A DNA stretch of 7,094 nt from contig JAEXCS010000034.1 of NCBI GenBank assembly GCA_023402075.1, forward strand, positions 1 through 7,094, read 5' to 3'. Position numbers and translations under genes: made by a program. This DNA is from Bacillota bacterium (GTDB taxonomy: Bacteria > Bacillota > Clostridia > Oscillospirales > Oscillospiraceae). Below the pieces are notes generated by a model. That model ran no database searches, was not told the DNA's origin, and worked only from the letters and a program-made list of their open reading frames with translations. Below are positions 5,255 to 7,094 of this stretch, in pieces; within the stretch, counting starts at the first letter, position 1, and each line of letters begins with the position of its first letter.

Positions 5255-6919
5255 TCACATTACCTGCGGGACTTCTCCCGTCTGATTGATCTTCCTCTGC
5301 AACTCATGATTACCGCGCCCGCCCACCAGAGGAACGCTCTCACTGCCCGGCGGAGCACCCTCACCGGGAGCGCCGCCCTGCGGCTGCATCTGGGCCTGCT
5401 GCATAGCTTTAATCAGTGCTTCCCGGTCGGTAATGGACCCGGCAGGGAGCCGCTCCAAATAGTCCACCGTAGAAATCTTGCCCTGCATCAGCAGGTTATC
5501 AAGTGTCTGCTGGCTTGCAATCTCCGACCAATAGGAAGAATTGCCAACGTCCAGCTTAATTTGAAACGGCAGCTTTTTTAAAACAGCGAAGTCAAAGGGG
5601 ACCACCAGCTTGTCCGTGTCGTAGGGGTTTGGAATTTGGACGAACCGCGAACCGTAATATTCACCCATAAACTCCATGTAAATGCGCCCCAAGTCCTCCA
5701 CGCTCTTCAAAAGGTTCTGCTTCGTCAGCTCCATGGGCGTCGCCGCCGCCCGTTGCAGGGCAATAATTGCGGAAGTGTTGTCTGGCCTTGTATCACCCAT
5801 AGCCACGTCAGACGCGCCGAGAAACTTCTGAGTATAGCTGACAGCGAGGTCTATAAACTGCGCGATCTGGGGAGAGATAGTAGCCGGGTCCACAATCTTG
5901 CTCACGTTTTCGACGGAGCCGTTAACCCCAATCGCCGCGCCCACCCGGTTATCCCATTTATTGATTCGCGTCTTGTCGAAGACCACCTTCGGGTACGCCA
6001 ATGTCATAAGGGAGATCATGGACATGGCAAACAGCTTATTTACGAAAATCTGATTGGGAATCAAACCGGTAATCATCGCCTGCCCGTGATAACAATCCTG
6101 CACGTAGTCCCAGTTCATCCACGTAACCGGGTATAACTTAATACCGAGATCCCATTCTTCCCGAACCACGCAGTCCCGCGTGCATTCATACCCGTGAATA
6201 TTCCCGGTCTTTTTATCTCTCCACAGCCGGAGCAGCACCGTAACCTTGCCACCACCCAGCCGGTCAAGATTACTGTCAGAGAGATTTTCTTTGTCGTCAG
6301 GCTGAATCAGACTTTCTGCATCTTCTTCCGAAATATCATTTGCAACAGCCCTGTCAATGACATCATCCACCAGCATCCGTCGGTCGATAATAATAAAAGG
6401 CTGAGACTGCACATCCCGGCTGTTGGGGTTTCCGAAGGTAACCTGCGTGTTTTGCAAGACCTCCGTTCGGATAGCCCCACGCGCGGTCTGCCCGATATCC
6501 GTATCGGGGTCGAAATAGGTATATGTGCAGCCGTCCGCGTCCACAGCGGCGTTTCTGGCAAACTCCCGAACGCAGGAACCGATGCTGTTCATCTCGAAGA
6601 TATTGGCAAACTGATCGTTGATGATGTCCGTCAGGACTTCCATGGTGTGGGGGTCCCTTTCCCCCGTGGACGGCATATTCTCCGCGTGGAGCTTCAGGTT
6701 ATCCGTGGATACGTTCGCTACGGAAAACAGGACAACCCTCTTCAAAAAATTGAATACTGGGGTAGGGAGGCCGTTAGACTTCACGCCCTCCCACTGCTTT
6801 CCAATGAAAAAGTTCTCGTTGGTCTCAACATTCCGATACAGCTCAATGTTGTTGTTGAAATCCAGCCCCGCGCGGTACTCTTTATACACGTTCTGGGGCG
6901 TTGGACTGAAATTTCTCAT
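5255..6919 (-). CDS. Phage portal protein, P22-like type
   Basis: A 554-residue protein forming the ring at the head vertex through which DNA enters and leaves. Family-like landmarks are ENFFIGKQWEGV (35-46), FNFLKRVVLFSVANVSTDN (56-74), CYHGQAMITGLIPNQIFVNK (276-295), SAIIALQRAAATPMELTKQN (383-402), SSYWSEIASQQTLDNLLMQG (461-480) and VDYLERLP (485-492). The last two are typical of clostridial portals, which I recall aligning with the P22 group. The C-terminus (about 510-530) is Gln/Gly/Pro-rich and probably disordered. The length suits a portal. The start is ATG 6919-6917 with GAGGTGG just upstream, in the 13-base gap after the preceding stop. No terminase or capsid gene is visible next to it, so these lie outside the window. 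A shadow reading frame of 265 codons on the other strand (6194-6991) is not a gene. Confidence 0.92.
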   Translation of the reverse strand: MRNFSPTPQNVYKEYRAGLDFNNNIELYRNVETNENFFIGKQWEGVKSNGLPTPVFNFLKRVVLFSVANVSTDNLKLHAENMPSTGERDPHTMEVLTDIINDQFANIFEMNSIGSCVREFARNAAVDADGCTYTYFDPDTDIGQTARGAIRTEVLQNTQVTFGNPNSRDVQSQPFIIIDRRMLVDDVIDRAVANDISEEDAESLIQPDDKENLSDSNLDRLGGGKVTVLLRLWRDKKTGNIHGYECTRDCVVREEWDLGIKLYPVTWMNWDYVQDCYHGQAMITGLIPNQIFVNKLFAMSMISLMTLAYPKVVFDKTRINKWDNRVGAAIGVNGSVENVSKIVDPATISPQIAQFIDLAVSYTQKFLGASDVAMGDTRPDNTSAIIALQRAAATPMELTKQNLLKSVEDLGRIYMEFMGEYYGSRFVQIPNPYDTDKLVVPFDFAVLKKLPFQIKLDVGNSSYWSEIASQQTLDNLLMQGKISTVDYLERLPAGSITDREALIKAMQQAQMQPQGGAPGEGAPPGSESVPLVGGRGNHELQRKINQTGEVPQVM

Positions 6920-6932
6920 GTTTCCACCTCAA

Positions 6933-7094
6933 TCATTTCACGTTCCCGGAATATCGCAGCTGTATGTCTGCCTGCAACACCGTCGCCGTAGAAGACGCGC
7001 TATTGCTCTCAAACACCAGCTTATAGAACGCCGCTTTTTTTACTTTTAATTTCAGACGCTTCACCTGCGGCTTTCGGTTGGTGTTGAAGGAAAA
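6933..7094 (-). CDS. C-terminal fragment of a probable tail protein (nozzle/hub-like)
   Basis: The last 53 residues of a protein that enters from outside the window and stops at TGA 6935-6933. The visible part alternates charged and hydrophobic residues (KPQVKRLKLKVKKAAFYKLV, then TVLQADIQLRYSG), predicting three or four beta strands. The FYKLVFES...ADIQLRYSG pattern resembles the C-terminal beta unit of podoviral tail proteins such as nozzle or tail-tube-B proteins, but this is from pattern memory and weak. It lies 13 bases upstream of the portal gene in the same operon. A head-tail adaptor or another beta-rich structural protein is possible. The reading frame is secure; the product name is a guess. 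Confidence 0.7.
   Translation of the reverse strand, partial: FSFNTNRKPQVKRLKLKVKKAAFYKLVFESNSASSTATVLQADIQLRYSGNVK

Noticed and set aside
6194..6991. A 265-codon open frame on the plus strand opposite the portal gene
   Set aside because: It is antisense to a well-supported portal gene, spans into the upstream gene, and its Arg/His/Val-rich translation looks like a shadow with no recognisable motif.
1..7094. CRISPR array, tRNA, insertion sequence, integrase or attachment site
   Set aside because: I found no regularly spaced direct repeats, cloverleaf, transposase-like or integrase-like translation, nor paired att-like repeats.

Overview
The window is a stretch of a tailed-phage (or prophage) late operon. 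Every supportable gene lies on the minus strand, so transcription runs from position 7094 towards position 1. Gaps are 7 to 69 bases, one pair of genes overlaps, and nearly every start has a strong GGAGG-type ribosome binding site. The host is most likely a Gram-positive Clostridia bacterium (perhaps Oscillospiraceae-like). This is inferred from the ribosome binding sites, the Holin_4-type holin, the CmpB-like membrane protein, the DUF4376-like protein and the M15 lysin. No host gene, integrase or attachment site is visible, so a free phage and a prophage cannot be told apart.

Layout in transcription order. (1) 7094-6933: last 53 residues of a beta-rich protein resembling the C-terminus of a tail nozzle or hub protein. 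(2) 6919-5255: portal protein. (3) 5243-4308: tail fibre / receptor-binding protein with a modular tip. (4) 4238-3576: DUF4376-like fibre-associated protein. (5) 3583-3140: four-helix CmpB-like membrane protein. (6) 3125-2652: holin. (7) 2595-2404: small hypothetical protein. (8) 2396-1824: M15-family peptidoglycan peptidase, the probable endolysin. (9) 1811-1780: a perfect intrinsic terminator. (10) 1764-463: a Gly/Ser- then Ala/Gln-rich protein with a peptidoglycan-binding-like motif. (11) 450-1: N-terminal 150 residues of a helical protein that runs out of the window.

The genes make one programme. The portal and the protein before it belong to the head-tail connection. The fibre and DUF4376-like genes serve host binding. 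The CmpB-like protein, holin, small protein and M15 peptidase form the lysis cassette. The last two genes look like virion-internal or ejection-type proteins, which together with the P22-like portal hints at a short-tailed virus; that is inference.

The most notable structural points are the terminator that abuts the ribosome binding site of the next gene, a GC-rich block spanning the lysis cassette, a sharp composition change inside the fibre gene, and the unexplained pair of genes after the lysis cassette. I see no clearly new defence or mobile system here; the long plus-strand reading frames look like shadows of the minus-strand genes.
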